NCBI RefSeq assembly: GCF_004526235.1
Contig: NZ_CP038159.1
Location: forward strand, 2,480,001-2,544,000
Source: Sphingobacterium sp. CZ-2
Lineage (GTDB): Bacteria > Bacteroidota > Bacteroidia > Sphingobacteriales > Sphingobacteriaceae
DNA: 64,000 nucleotides
Direction: 5' to 3'
Shown: one piece after another, positions 45,281-52,985 of the stretch
Layout of the letters: each line of letters opens with the position of its first letter
Numbering within the stretch: position 1 is the stretch's first letter
Program-made: the position numbers and the translations under genes
The notes under the pieces: model-generated
The model's database searches: none
Told to the model about the DNA's origin: nothing
Seen by the model: only the letters and a program-made list of their open reading frames with translations

Positions 45281-45296
45281 GTTCAAATTTTTAATT

Positions 45297-45336
45297 CTCA
45301 GGATGATAAAGGTTAAAGATTGCTTCGTCGTGCCTC
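45297..45336. repeat. REP right-arm segment between the IS110 copies
   Basis: CTCAGGATGATAAAGG followed by TTAAAGATTGCTTCGTCGTG and CCTC is REP sequence, the expected continuation of locus 4. It appears again after copy 2 at 46903-46942. Confidence 0.8.
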
Positions 45337-45374
45337 CTACCAATGACATGTTGTATAACCTATTGTTAATCAGG

Positions 45375-46670
45375 TCAATGTATCTTATCTAATTTCATAT
45401 CGAACTCCAGTGCCAACCTGTTTAGGTACTTTTCCTTCTGCTTTTTCAATTGTGTTTCATAGGTCTGCACCCCTTGTTCCACATAGGTAGTCCCCTTTAC
45501 CATCAGTCGCCAATACTGTGCTGCCAATTTGTTGGCCATGGCCTTGATGGCGATCATAGGCCCTTTTCTGGCCCGAAGCCGTCGTCCGAATTCCCCGATC
45601 GCTATTTTCTTGCTCTGTAGGAGTCCCTGTGCAATGACCCGGAATATCTGTCCGGTCAGCGGTTTCCCCTTCCGCTTGACCCTTCTGCTACTTGTGCCCG
45701 AGCTGTTCTGCCCCGGAGATAGCCCCAGCCAACTTGTGAAATGCTTCTCCGTGGCCCATCGTTCCAGATCGTTTCCCGTCTCGCTGTAGATCTGCATCCA
45801 GGTATAGTCCGTGATCCCGGGCAATATGGTGGCATCCCTGCCCTGGAAGAGGTCCAGCAGATGGGCGCCAAGGTCCCTGATGTCCGGCCTGTTGTGCCGT
45901 ATCGGTTTCCTGGGCCCTGACTGGGTCCCTTTGCCGCCATCGCCGCCCTTCTGCAGCAGGGCTTCCAGCTTATGGTCACATTCGGCAATCTGCTTCATGT
46001 AGAACAGATAGGCCTCATGGGCGATCCTTAGGGCGAACACACCCCTTTCTGTATAGAAACCCTCCAGGGCGGCAAGGATCTCCTGGGACTTGGTCCTGCG
46101 CAGCCTGGTATGGCACAGGGACAGCAGGACACCAGGATCGCGCTCGCCCGACAGGATGGCACCGATGACGGCCATACCGCTTGCTCCATGGATCTGGCTC
46201 AGTACCTCGGGAAGCCTGATGTTCATTTCCACCAGGGCCTTCTGCATGTGGTTGACATGCATGGCGGCGTTCCGCAGCAGGTCCTCCCTCAGCCTCAGGT
46301 AGCTGCGGATCTCCTTTTGGTCCCCTTCGGCCACAAAGCAGCGGTTCAGCAGTCCATAGCTGTGCAGCTGCTGGATCCATTGGCAGTCCTTTACATCGGT
46401 CTTCCGTCCGGGGACCTGTTTGGTCTGGCGGCCGTCGACCAGCCAGACGTCAAGCCCTCCGGCGTGGAGGATATCGTAAAGGATGAACCAATAGGAACCC
46501 GTGGCCTCCATCGCAACGGTGTCCACACCATGGGAGAGCAGATAGTCCAGGGCTTCGCGAAAGTTACGGGTAAAAGTGGCGAAGGAAACGACCTCCTGCC
46601 CCTGGACGGAGATGAAGATTCTGCGTGAACCGATATCGATCCCCGCAGCATGATCGTGAATGATTTTCAT
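45375..46670 (-). CDS. IS110-family recombinase, copy 2
   Basis: Residue-for-residue identical to the copy 1 protein (431 residues; Asp11, Glu of AMEATGSYWF, Asp pair of KTDVKDCQW). The start ATG at 46670 and stop at 45375 are offset by exactly 1606 bp from copy 1. Being intact, it could be active. Two identical neighbouring copies should be unstable to recombination, so the duplication is probably recent, or is held by selection or assembly error. Confidence 0.93.
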   Translation of the reverse strand: MKIIHDHAAGIDIGSRRIFISVQGQEVVSFATFTRNFREALDYLLSHGVDTVAMEATGSYWFILYDILHAGGLDVWLVDGRQTKQVPGRKTDVKDCQWIQQLHSYGLLNRCFVAEGDQKEIRSYLRLREDLLRNAAMHVNHMQKALVEMNIRLPEVLSQIHGASGMAVIGAILSGERDPGVLLSLCHTRLRRTKSQEILAALEGFYTERGVFALRIAHEAYLFYMKQIAECDHKLEALLQKGGDGGKGTQSGPRKPIRHNRPDIRDLGAHLLDLFQGRDATILPGITDYTWMQIYSETGNDLERWATEKHFTSWLGLSPGQNSSGTSSRRVKRKGKPLTGQIFRVIAQGLLQSKKIAIGEFGRRLRARKGPMIAIKAMANKLAAQYWRLMVKGTTYVEQGVQTYETQLKKQKEKYLNRLALEFDMKLDKIH

Positions 46671-46886
46671 GGCACATCAATTAAAATGTGAAACCATTAA
46701 GCCCATAGAGGAAAAATAAACGGCAGGCTACCATACGGACAATCTAAAAGATGTACCAAACTCCAATGCCTCAATCTATGGAACCAAGCTCAGGGACAGG
46801 CAAGATGCACTATACGATAGTCCGGTCAAACTGCAGAATGGTCAATGAACTAAGTTACTAAATGTCATCACCTTCCGATAAATTTA
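46671..46886 (-). ncRNA. Candidate bridge RNA region, IS110 copy 2
   Basis: Identical to the copy 1 noncoding region, with the same candidate donor guides and left target guide shifted by 1606 bp. The same limits apply: the right target guide is not identified. Confidence 0.45.
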
Positions 46887-46937
46887 GTTCAAATTTTTAA
46901 TTCTCAGGATGATAAAGGTTAAAGATTGCTTCGTCGT

Positions 46938-47003
46938 GCCTCCTCGCAATGACGAAAATATGCCTCCTCGCAATGACGCAAAATTTTCCTCCTCGCAATG
47001 ACG
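46938..47003. repeat. Three tandem half-REP units
   Basis: CCTCCTCGCAATGACG occurs three times in the same orientation (ending 46954, 46978 and 47003) with short AT-rich spacers. The first is the end of repeat locus 4; the other two have no matching left arms. No further gene lies in 46671-47027. Confidence 0.75.
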
Positions 47004-47027
47004 GAGTGATTACCTTCCGCCTTAATC

Positions 47028-47453
47028 TTACCTACAATCCTTCAGCATCTGAATAACTTCTTCCTGCGTAAAATGCGTTGTGCTATTTCCAAAATACGTC
47101 GTGATATAAGTCAGCACATATGCCACATCAATATTCGTTAAACTAGGAACCCCCGGCATGGCCTGGTTAAATTTTTCCCCATTCACCACAATCTCCCCAG
47201 CCATCCCGTTCTTTACAATACAGGCCAGTTTATCCCTATTTTCTTCTAAAAACTTCTGATCGGTTAGCGGTGGATAGAGCTTACCCAATCCCTCGCCTTT
47301 GGCACCATGGCAATTTTGGCAATGTTGAACATATAGTTTCTGCCCAATCGTAGCATATTGCATAGTCTGAACACTCAATTTATTATTACAGGAGAACAAT
47401 AAATTAAGCGCTAAAATCAAGGTCAATATACCTGTGAGGTATTTATAGATCAT
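47028..47453 (-). CDS. Class I c-type cytochrome lipoprotein
   Basis: The 141-residue protein has a lipobox (LLFSC, Cys22) and a single haem-binding CXXCH, QHCQNCHGAKGEG, with Cys45, Cys48 and His49. Met99 (NQAMPGVP) is the likely sixth ligand. It is a small exported electron carrier. It lies 5 nt downstream of the SCO-like gene, in an operon with it and a lipoprotein, suggesting a link to cytochrome oxidase or copper delivery. Confidence 0.88.
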   Translation of the reverse strand: MIYKYLTGILTLILALNLLFSCNNKLSVQTMQYATIGQKLYVQHCQNCHGAKGEGLGKLYPPLTDQKFLEENRDKLACIVKNGMAGEIVVNGEKFNQAMPGVPSLTNIDVAYVLTYITTYFGNSTTHFTQEEVIQMLKDCR

Positions 47454-47458
47454 ATTAT

Positions 47459-48103
47459 CTACCTGTATTCATTAAGGATCACGTCCAGATCTTCCAATAA
47501 CTTGGTTACCTGTTCATCATTTGTCCCATCATATGCTCCACGAAGTCTGCGTTCAGGATCAATGATCACCAAATATCCCGAATGGTCATAGCCTCCAGGT
47601 ACACTGGCATCTTCCTTGGTATACACCAGATATTTCTCCGAAATACCATAAATATCTGCCTTGGATCCCATTACGAATTGCCATTGATCATTATCAATCC
47701 CTAATTTGTTCGCATAATCCTTTAATACATGGGGTTGATCGTATTTAAAATCAATACTATGGGACAAGAAAGCAATTTTTGGGTTGTTCTTATATTTTTC
47801 ATAAGCCTTCAGCAGGTTTCGTTGCATGGTAGGGCAAATGCTTGGACAGTGGGTAAAAAAGAAGTTGGCCACATAGATCTTATCCTTGAAAAAATCCTGC
47901 GTGATATAAACGCTATCCTGATTCAAAAACTTAAAATCCGGAATGGTCGGGTAGATGGAGTCAATGACTTCCTTACCATCAACCATTTTTTTCTCTACCG
48001 TAGCTTCGCCTAAAATAGGCAACTTTCTTTCCGTATTATCGCAGGATTGGAATAAGAGCCCAGCAAACAAAGTGAAGGAGGCTAATCCAACTATTTTTTT
48101 CAT
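47459..48103 (-). CDS. SCO1/SenC family copper/redox lipoprotein
   Basis: The 214-residue lipoprotein (lipobox FQSC, Cys21) has a thioredoxin fold with the SCO copper site CPSIC, Cys86 and Cys90, and His174 (YDHSGYLVIIDPERRLRG). SCO proteins deliver copper to the CuA site of cytochrome oxidase or act as redox partners. It lies 2 nt after the upstream lipoprotein gene and 5 nt before the cytochrome c gene. Confidence 0.9.
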   Translation of the reverse strand: MKKIVGLASFTLFAGLLFQSCDNTERKLPILGEATVEKKMVDGKEVIDSIYPTIPDFKFLNQDSVYITQDFFKDKIYVANFFFTHCPSICPTMQRNLLKAYEKYKNNPKIAFLSHSIDFKYDQPHVLKDYANKLGIDNDQWQFVMGSKADIYGISEKYLVYTKEDASVPGGYDHSGYLVIIDPERRLRGAYDGTNDEQVTKLLEDLDVILNEYR

Positions 48104-48105
48104 GA

Positions 48106-48540
48106 TTATCTATTAAATGGTGCCAAAGTTGTTTTTGATAAGGCAGCAGCATCCTCAAATTGCTTTTTCATTTCAACTACTCTATCCAACATTTTTTGTT
48201 GATAAGCCTGGTCTTCATTCACCGGATCGTAATCCTTCATCCATGTCATCATATTATCCGTTGCAGCTTCCAGATCACTTTTTAGTTTCACCAATTCGCT
48301 GCGGCTGTTCGTGGTATCCAATGCGGTATTGGCCGTTTTGATCTTGTCCAAATTCGTCAAGATCGAATCGATGATCACAGTATTCTTATCAAAGGTTGAA
48401 ATTTGAGGCATGATCTCATCATGGATCTCTATGGCTTGCTGCGAGATCTTTTGGTCTTCCGTTTCTTTTGCAGCTTGATTATTCCCACAAGAGCTCAATA
48501 AAGCTGGGATGGCGACACTAAGTACTAACAGTTTTTTCAT
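48106..48540 (-). CDS. Small helical lipoprotein of unknown function
   Basis: The 144-residue protein has a lipobox (LLSSC, Cys18) and a largely helical mature part rich in charged residues (IEIHDEIMPQISTFDKNTVI, RVVEMKKQFEDAAALSKTT). No catalytic motif is seen. It is one gene above the SCO protein, with 2-nt spacing, so it may act with that module. The hydrophilic coiled-coil-like pattern suggests a structural or chaperone part, but function is unassigned. Confidence 0.65.
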   Translation of the reverse strand: MKKLLVLSVAIPALLSSCGNNQAAKETEDQKISQQAIEIHDEIMPQISTFDKNTVIIDSILTNLDKIKTANTALDTTNSRSELVKLKSDLEAATDNMMTWMKDYDPVNEDQAYQQKMLDRVVEMKKQFEDAAALSKTTLAPFNR

Positions 48541-48541
48541 T

Positions 48542-49099
48542 TTAATAAAGTTTTGATTGTTTGTTTTCCACCTCTTCCGAAGTGCTTAATTTATTGTAGG
48601 TCTCAAAATCAAAATCGAGATCCCGGATATAGATTTCATTGTGGGCTACGGCGCACAAGGTCCCTTTTTTATCGAAAACCTGGGTCTGGAAAGTTTTCAC
48701 CACCTTACCCTCATGTTTGATGGTATGCAAGGCTTCTTTTAGGACTTCCTCTTTCAGACGAAAGGATACCAATAGATCCATTCTTCCGGGTTTGATGTAA
48801 TCAATATGTGCCGTCTTCAACCAGGCTACGGTCCTGAGGATTCCCTGATGTTTGAAATATTGATCCAAGAGGATGGGATAGAAAGGGTCAATGGCCGAAA
48901 AGATAGTTCCTCCAAAAATAGTCCGATTGGAATTCATGTTCAATAAGGACTTATTAATCCTGACATCAGCCCCCAGGAAACTATCTAGAATGCTGATGAC
49001 CCAAATCCGTTGAAAAAAGAATGGTGGATATAAGCGCAAGCCCCATTTCAAAGTGTTTGGAGAAACTCTCATGCCGGTAAAAATACGGCTAATTTCCAA
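48542..49099 (-). CDS. DUF4442 hotdog-fold (thioesterase-like) protein
   Basis: The 185-residue protein resembles the DUF4442 thioesterase-like family. ADVRINKSLLNMNSNRTIFG leads into GTIFSAIDPFYPILLDQYF, the conserved Gly-Thr region of hotdog proteins. DLLVSFRLKEEVLKEALHTI and KTFQTQVFDKKGTLCAVAHN follow. Family members may be acyl-CoA thioesterases. The active-site residues of classical thioesterases are not all obvious, so substrate and activity are uncertain. It ends 1 nt before the helical lipoprotein gene. Confidence 0.72.
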   Translation of the reverse strand: MEISRIFTGMRVSPNTLKWGLRLYPPFFFQRIWVISILDSFLGADVRINKSLLNMNSNRTIFGGTIFSAIDPFYPILLDQYFKHQGILRTVAWLKTAHIDYIKPGRMDLLVSFRLKEEVLKEALHTIKHEGKVVKTFQTQVFDKKGTLCAVAHNEIYIRDLDFDFETYNKLSTSEEVENKQSKLY

Positions 49100-49164
49100 T
49101 ATTCTATCGGTAACTGTTGTAATAAAAAAGGAACTGTATTAAATTAACGTCATATTTCTGAAAA

Positions 49165-50388
49165 ATGACTAACCATCAAACTTCAAAGAACATCTGGATA
49201 CTAGTGTTCGTAGCAGCCTTAGGCTATTTTGTGGATATCTATGACCTGATTATTTTTTCCATCGTTCGGATAAAATCCTTTACAGATATTGGGGTGCCTA
49301 TAGCCAATATGCGAACTGAAGGCGAGTTTGTGCTCAATATGCAAATGGGAGGCTTATTGATCGGAGGAATTATATGGGGGATACTTGGCGATAAATATGG
49401 TCGATTGAAGGTGCTCTTCGGTTCAATCCTGTTGTATTCCTTGGCAAATATTGCTAACGGATTTGTACAGGATGTAACAAGTTATGCCATAATCCGATTT
49501 ATTGCTGGCATTGGCTTGGCTGGGGAGCTGGGGGCAGGTATAACTCTGGTAAGTGAAACCATGGATCGCAAAAACCGAGGTTACGGGACGATGATCGTAG
49601 CAGGTGTAGGAGTCTTAGGGGCTATACTAGCTTATTTTATATCGGAATGGTTCAGTTGGCGGACAGCCTATTTTGTTGGTGGAGGAATGGGGCTCCTGCT
49701 TCTTCTGCTTAGAGTAGGTGTTTTTGAATCCGGCATGTTTGCTTCCATGGAAAAAACAGGGGTTCAAAAGGGAAGAATCATGATGCTCTTTGAAAATAAA
49801 GAAAGATTCTGGCGGTATTTGTACTGCCTTTGTATTGGTCTGCCCATTTGGTTTGTGGTAGGTGTATTGGTTACCCAAGCGCCAGAAATCGGCCAAGCCT
49901 TACAGGCTGAAACGGTGCTGAGTGCTGGAAAGGGAGTGATGTTTACTTATATAGGGATATCATTAGGGGATTTTCTGGCTGGTGTCCTAGCTCAAATCTT
50001 CAAATCCAGGAAGAAAGTGGTCTTGGTGTATCAATTGTTGATCCTCTTATTTTCCTGTATATACCTCACCAGAAAAGGCATCACAGAAACTGAATTCCTG
50101 TGGTTGGCTTTTTTGATGGGCTTGGGAGTTGGATATTGGGCAACCTTCATCACCATTGCTGCAGAGCAGTTTGGGACCAATATCCGTGCTACCGTTACAA
50201 CTACAGCACCAAATTTTGTGAGAGGGGCATTAATTCCTTCTACGATAGTGTATGGGGTATTGGTAAATTATGTAGGGATATTATGGGCAGCTATTATCAT
50301 GCTTGTGTTCTTGACCGGAATAGCCATTTTTGCCCTAAGTAAATTAAAGGAAAGCTTTGATAGGGATTTAAATTTTATAGAAGAATAG
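49165..50388 (+). CDS. Major facilitator superfamily transporter
   Basis: The 407-residue protein has 12 predicted transmembrane helices. The signature GGIIWGILGDKYGRLKVLFG (loop 2-3 of MFS) is clear, and the start has YFVDIYDLIIFSIVRIKSF. This resembles the metabolite:proton symporter (MHS/sugar porter-like) subgroup, but the substrate cannot be read. It is divergent from the DUF4442 gene. The C-terminus ends with a short hydrophilic tail. Confidence 0.87.
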   Translation: MTNHQTSKNIWILVFVAALGYFVDIYDLIIFSIVRIKSFTDIGVPIANMRTEGEFVLNMQMGGLLIGGIIWGILGDKYGRLKVLFGSILLYSLANIANGFVQDVTSYAIIRFIAGIGLAGELGAGITLVSETMDRKNRGYGTMIVAGVGVLGAILAYFISEWFSWRTAYFVGGGMGLLLLLLRVGVFESGMFASMEKTGVQKGRIMMLFENKERFWRYLYCLCIGLPIWFVVGVLVTQAPEIGQALQAETVLSAGKGVMFTYIGISLGDFLAGVLAQIFKSRKKVVLVYQLLILLFSCIYLTRKGITETEFLWLAFLMGLGVGYWATFITIAAEQFGTNIRATVTTTAPNFVRGALIPSTIVYGVLVNYVGILWAAIIMLVFLTGIAIFALSKLKESFDRDLNFIEE

Positions 50389-50432
50389 CTTAATTCTGAA
50401 TGAAAGGAGGCTATGTAGATATGAACGCGCAA

Positions 50433-50597
50433 TTAATCCACCCGGCCTGGACACTTTTTACAGCGTTTACCTTTTTTATACTTTTTGCAACATTTTTTGA
50501 ATACCACATCCCCATTATCTGAGAATGGAGAAAGCCCTTTTTTATCCTCAAAAGGCATATTATCCAATATTTGCAACCTGATCATCGACTCGAACAT
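50433..50597 (-). CDS. 54-residue Cys/Lys-rich small protein
   Basis: A short open frame from ATG 50597 to TAA 50433-50435 encodes MFESMIRLQILDNMPFEDKK, then a linker and the C-terminal KKCCKKYKKGKRCKKCPG. Four cysteines and many lysines suggest a metal- or nucleic-acid-binding tail. A TATATTTG -7 box lies only 4 nt upstream, so it would be leaderless, and the frame is too well placed after it to look random. No family is assigned with confidence. It is divergent from nothing close and lies between the MFS transporter and udk. Confidence 0.6.
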   Translation of the reverse strand: MFESMIRLQILDNMPFEDKKGLSPFSDNGDVVFKKCCKKYKKGKRCKKCPGRVD

Positions 50598-50601
50598 GTT
50601 G

Positions 50602-50609
50602 CAAATATA
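50602..50609 (-). promoter_or_regulatory. -7 box of the Cys-rich small protein gene
   Basis: The minus-strand TATATTTG ends 4 nt before the ATG at 50597. Confidence 0.5.
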
Positions 50610-50634
50610 GGTAATTTAGATTGATTAAAAATAA

Positions 50635-51273
50635 CTAACCAATTCTTTTACGTAATTCTTTTGCAATATCATTGGTGAAGGTTTGGATAACCAGCGGGTC
50701 ATCCACATTGTTCCTGATTACCAGGTCGCATTCCTCCTTATGCGGAAGCAGGTATTCATTATAGGATGGTACAACATGGTTGATCCATTTGTACATCACA
50801 TCTTCCTCATCATAACCACGCTCTACCAAATCCCGCTTAAGTCTTCTCCGAAGAGCAATGGGTTCATCAGCATCCAGGAAAATTCGATAATCCAATAATT
50901 GATTGATCTCTTCGTAATGAAAGATAAATAAACCTTCTACCACGAGGATATGGGCAGGTTTGATTTCCAACATCTTTGGCTTCAGGTCGGGATTATTGAA
51001 AGTATATTCTTCCTTAAAAACTGTCCTGCCTTCAAATAAATCACTGATATGTTTATAAAAAGTTGCTCTATCGATAGAAGTTGGAAGATCGAAATTATAT
51101 AATCTGTTTTCTTCTTTTGTTTTTGTATTGGCAGGGATATAATAATCGTCCTGAGAAATTAAAGTGATCTCATCCTCAGAAAAATGATCCAGAAAACTTT
51201 TTAGGAAAAATGTTTTTCCAGAACCACTACTCCCTGCTATTCCTATGACATAGGGTTTGTCTATTTCGCTCAT
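50635..51273 (-). CDS. udk: Uridine kinase
   Basis: The 212-residue protein is a P-loop uridine/cytidine kinase. Walker A is GIAGSSGSGKT near the N-terminus; TLISQDDYYIP, NFDLPTSIDRATFYKHI and ILVVEGLFIFHYEEI are the family's substrate and metal motifs. RRLKRDLVERGYDEEDVMYK is the lid. It phosphorylates uridine and cytidine in pyrimidine salvage. It lies 13 nt downstream of the LysM-protein gene on the same strand. Confidence 0.93.
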   Translation of the reverse strand: MSEIDKPYVIGIAGSSGSGKTFFLKSFLDHFSEDEITLISQDDYYIPANTKTKEENRLYNFDLPTSIDRATFYKHISDLFEGRTVFKEEYTFNNPDLKPKMLEIKPAHILVVEGLFIFHYEEINQLLDYRIFLDADEPIALRRRLKRDLVERGYDEEDVMYKWINHVVPSYNEYLLPHKEECDLVIRNNVDDPLVIQTFTNDIAKELRKRIG

Positions 51274-51286
51274 TCGTTCTTGTAAA

Positions 51287-52189
51287 CTAATTTATGGGGG
51301 CACCATAGGTGATCTCGATCAGAAAGCGTTTGTCAAAAGCCCCAATATTGGAAGCAGCTGACTTGGAAAGGATGACTATGGCATCTTGACTTTCTGCGGT
51401 ATCGGAGAATTTTCCTACAACCTTGGCAAAGGTAATACTTTTTGTCAATGGGTTGGTAATTTTTAGGATGGTGCCAACCGGTGCAGAACGATGCAAGGCA
51501 AGGTTGTTTTTGCCGCCAGATTCCAAGTTTTCCATCCATACGGCAATACCCTTTTCTTTTTTCTCCATAATTCCATACTTATTGGCTTCAAAAGCGATCT
51601 CTTCCTTGGATTGCTCGGGAACAGGTAATCTTGCCGTAGTAGATTCTACCGTTGGTTTCGGATCTGTAACAGCGCCATCGGGAATTTTCAGGGTTTGACC
51701 CGGTTGTAAGGTGTCCGAAGAAAGGTCATTCAACCTTTTGATGTTATCTACCGTGGTGGCAAATCTCCGTGCAATGGAATAAAGGGTTTCATTATCACCA
51801 ACCTTATAGGCCGTAAGGATTTTAGCTGTTGCGGTATTTTCAGGCTGACTTAGGCCAGCAACTTCCTGCGCTTTATTATTATCCGTGGTAGGCGCAATGA
51901 GGGCATTGGTCGATGGAATGTTTACCGTATCGCCAACCCTTAAGTTTTTCTTATTGTTGGCATTCATGATATCCTGAGCAGGAATACCATAGGTTCTGCT
52001 CAATTGATAATACGTGTCTTTGGAGGATACTTGATGCACAATAAAAGTACGACCGTTAATAATCGTAGTTTTCTGGCTTTTCTCTGAAGTTTGGGCATAG
52101 GTAACCGCTACAGTTCCCATTAATATACAAGTAGTAAATATAGTAAGTGTCTTTTGGAAAGACTTTTTAATCATTCTTTTATTCATCAT
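51287..52189 (-). CDS. LysM-domain peptidoglycan-binding protein
   Basis: The 300-residue protein has a signal peptide (TIFTTCILMGTVAVTYAQ) and two LysM repeats: one around VHQVSSKDTYYQLSRTYGIP, with NLRVGDTVNIP, and one around AYKVGDNETLYSIARRFATT, with LQPGQTLKIP. A C-terminal RlpA-like double-psi beta-barrel-type domain follows (GIAVWMENLESGGKNNLALH, APVGTILKITNPL, KVVGKF). This is a cell-wall binding protein, possibly a lytic or regulatory factor. Two Met codons at the N-terminus make the start uncertain by one codon. Confidence 0.82.
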   Translation of the reverse strand: MMNKRMIKKSFQKTLTIFTTCILMGTVAVTYAQTSEKSQKTTIINGRTFIVHQVSSKDTYYQLSRTYGIPAQDIMNANNKKNLRVGDTVNIPSTNALIAPTTDNNKAQEVAGLSQPENTATAKILTAYKVGDNETLYSIARRFATTVDNIKRLNDLSSDTLQPGQTLKIPDGAVTDPKPTVESTTARLPVPEQSKEEIAFEANKYGIMEKKEKGIAVWMENLESGGKNNLALHRSAPVGTILKITNPLTKSITFAKVVGKFSDTAESQDAIVILSKSAASNIGAFDKRFLIEITYGAPIN

Positions 52190-52197
52190 TTTTGCAA

Positions 52198-52947
52198 TTA
52201 TACTAAATAAGAGACAATTTCTCGCTTATTAAAGGTCATAAAGAAGACCTGTCTTTCTAATTGAAAGTAGGGTTGAGGAATCATTTTGTTCATATTGTTT
52301 AATATGACTTGTTTATCCAGCAAACGGTTTAAATCGCTAATCGCTAAAATCAGGTCAAAGCCCGATGCTGTTTTTTGGTGGTAACACCAAAGATAAATCT
52401 GTCCGCATTTACTGAGCCATAATGGGCCAGTGCTATCCTCATTTTTTAGGAATTGAGGAATAGGGGAATAGGTGATGGGATATTGGATTTTATTGAGGCA
52501 GATTTCAAACTTATGCTCTAAAGCAGGACTGTATTTCCCGCTGTGGATATTGATGGCGATGGTTTCACCGGAGGAGATGGAACGATGTCTGGCATGCACA
52601 AAGCCACAATATACATCCAACAAAATAAATTCATAAGAAGTAAATACCACCTCATTTCTTTCGATATTGATGATCTTGATTCCTTCTTGGATAGGGGTAT
52701 GCTCGCCAATTCTTTTTAAAATCAATTGTCCATCCTGCACAGAATCTAAGGTCCATTCCTTACCGTCCGCCTGACAGGGCGACATCAAACAATTGCCTGA
52801 TAGATCAAATGCATGGAAAGAAGCTTCTGTCGAATCCATATTACGTGTTTCCACAGCGATAATAGGCTGGATAGAGTCAAGCTCGATTTTCCAGATATTC
52901 GATGGCAGGGCTTTCTCGAAAACTTTATTTATCGTATATTTAGTCAT
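52198..52947 (-). CDS. DUF4905 domain protein
   Basis: The 249-residue protein matches the DUF4905 family of Bacteroidota, with a central beta-rich part (VFTSYEFILLDVYCGFVHAR, AINIHSGKYSPALEHKFEIC, PLWLSKCGQIYLWCYH). There is no signal peptide. The function is unknown. It lies 8 nt upstream of the LysM-protein gene and is divergent from the NfeD gene. Confidence 0.65.
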   Translation of the reverse strand: MTKYTINKVFEKALPSNIWKIELDSIQPIIAVETRNMDSTEASFHAFDLSGNCLMSPCQADGKEWTLDSVQDGQLILKRIGEHTPIQEGIKIINIERNEVVFTSYEFILLDVYCGFVHARHRSISSGETIAINIHSGKYSPALEHKFEICLNKIQYPITYSPIPQFLKNEDSTGPLWLSKCGQIYLWCYHQKTASGFDLILAISDLNRLLDKQVILNNMNKMIPQPYFQLERQVFFMTFNKREIVSYLV

Positions 52948-52985
52948 CCGAGTCGAATTTGATTTCGGTAAAAAAGACTACGTTT

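Larger units (their letters stand above)
43731..45296 (-). mobile_element. IS110-family element, copy 1 (about 1566 bp)
   Basis: It starts at the CT dinucleotide 43731-43732 within the inner repeat arm (CGCAG|CT). The right end is placed before CT at 45297-45298, after which repeat sequence CAGGATGATAAAGG resumes. No terminal inverted repeats are seen. It is GC-rich relative to neighbours. Confidence 0.8.
45337..46902 (-). mobile_element. IS110-family element, copy 2 (about 1566 bp)
   Basis: Its left junction is GTGCCTC|CT|ACCAATGAC. The CT falls in the outer REP arm that would normally read CCTCCTCGCAATGACG. The right end lies before CT at 46903-46904. It is identical to copy 1. Confidence 0.8.
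43731..46942. repeat. Perfect 1606-bp tandem duplication carrying two IS110 copies
   Basis: Unit 1 is 43731-45336 and unit 2 is 45337-46942. Encoded proteins and all alternative-frame translations are identical in the two units. Each unit comprises one IS110 copy plus about 40 bp of the right part of the surrounding REP. CT occurs at 43731, 45337 and 46943. Confidence 0.92.

Noticed and set aside
46938..47003. Three same-direction repeats that might be a CRISPR remnant
   Set aside because: Spacers are only a few AT-rich bases, unit sequence equals the REP arm, and no cas genes are present.
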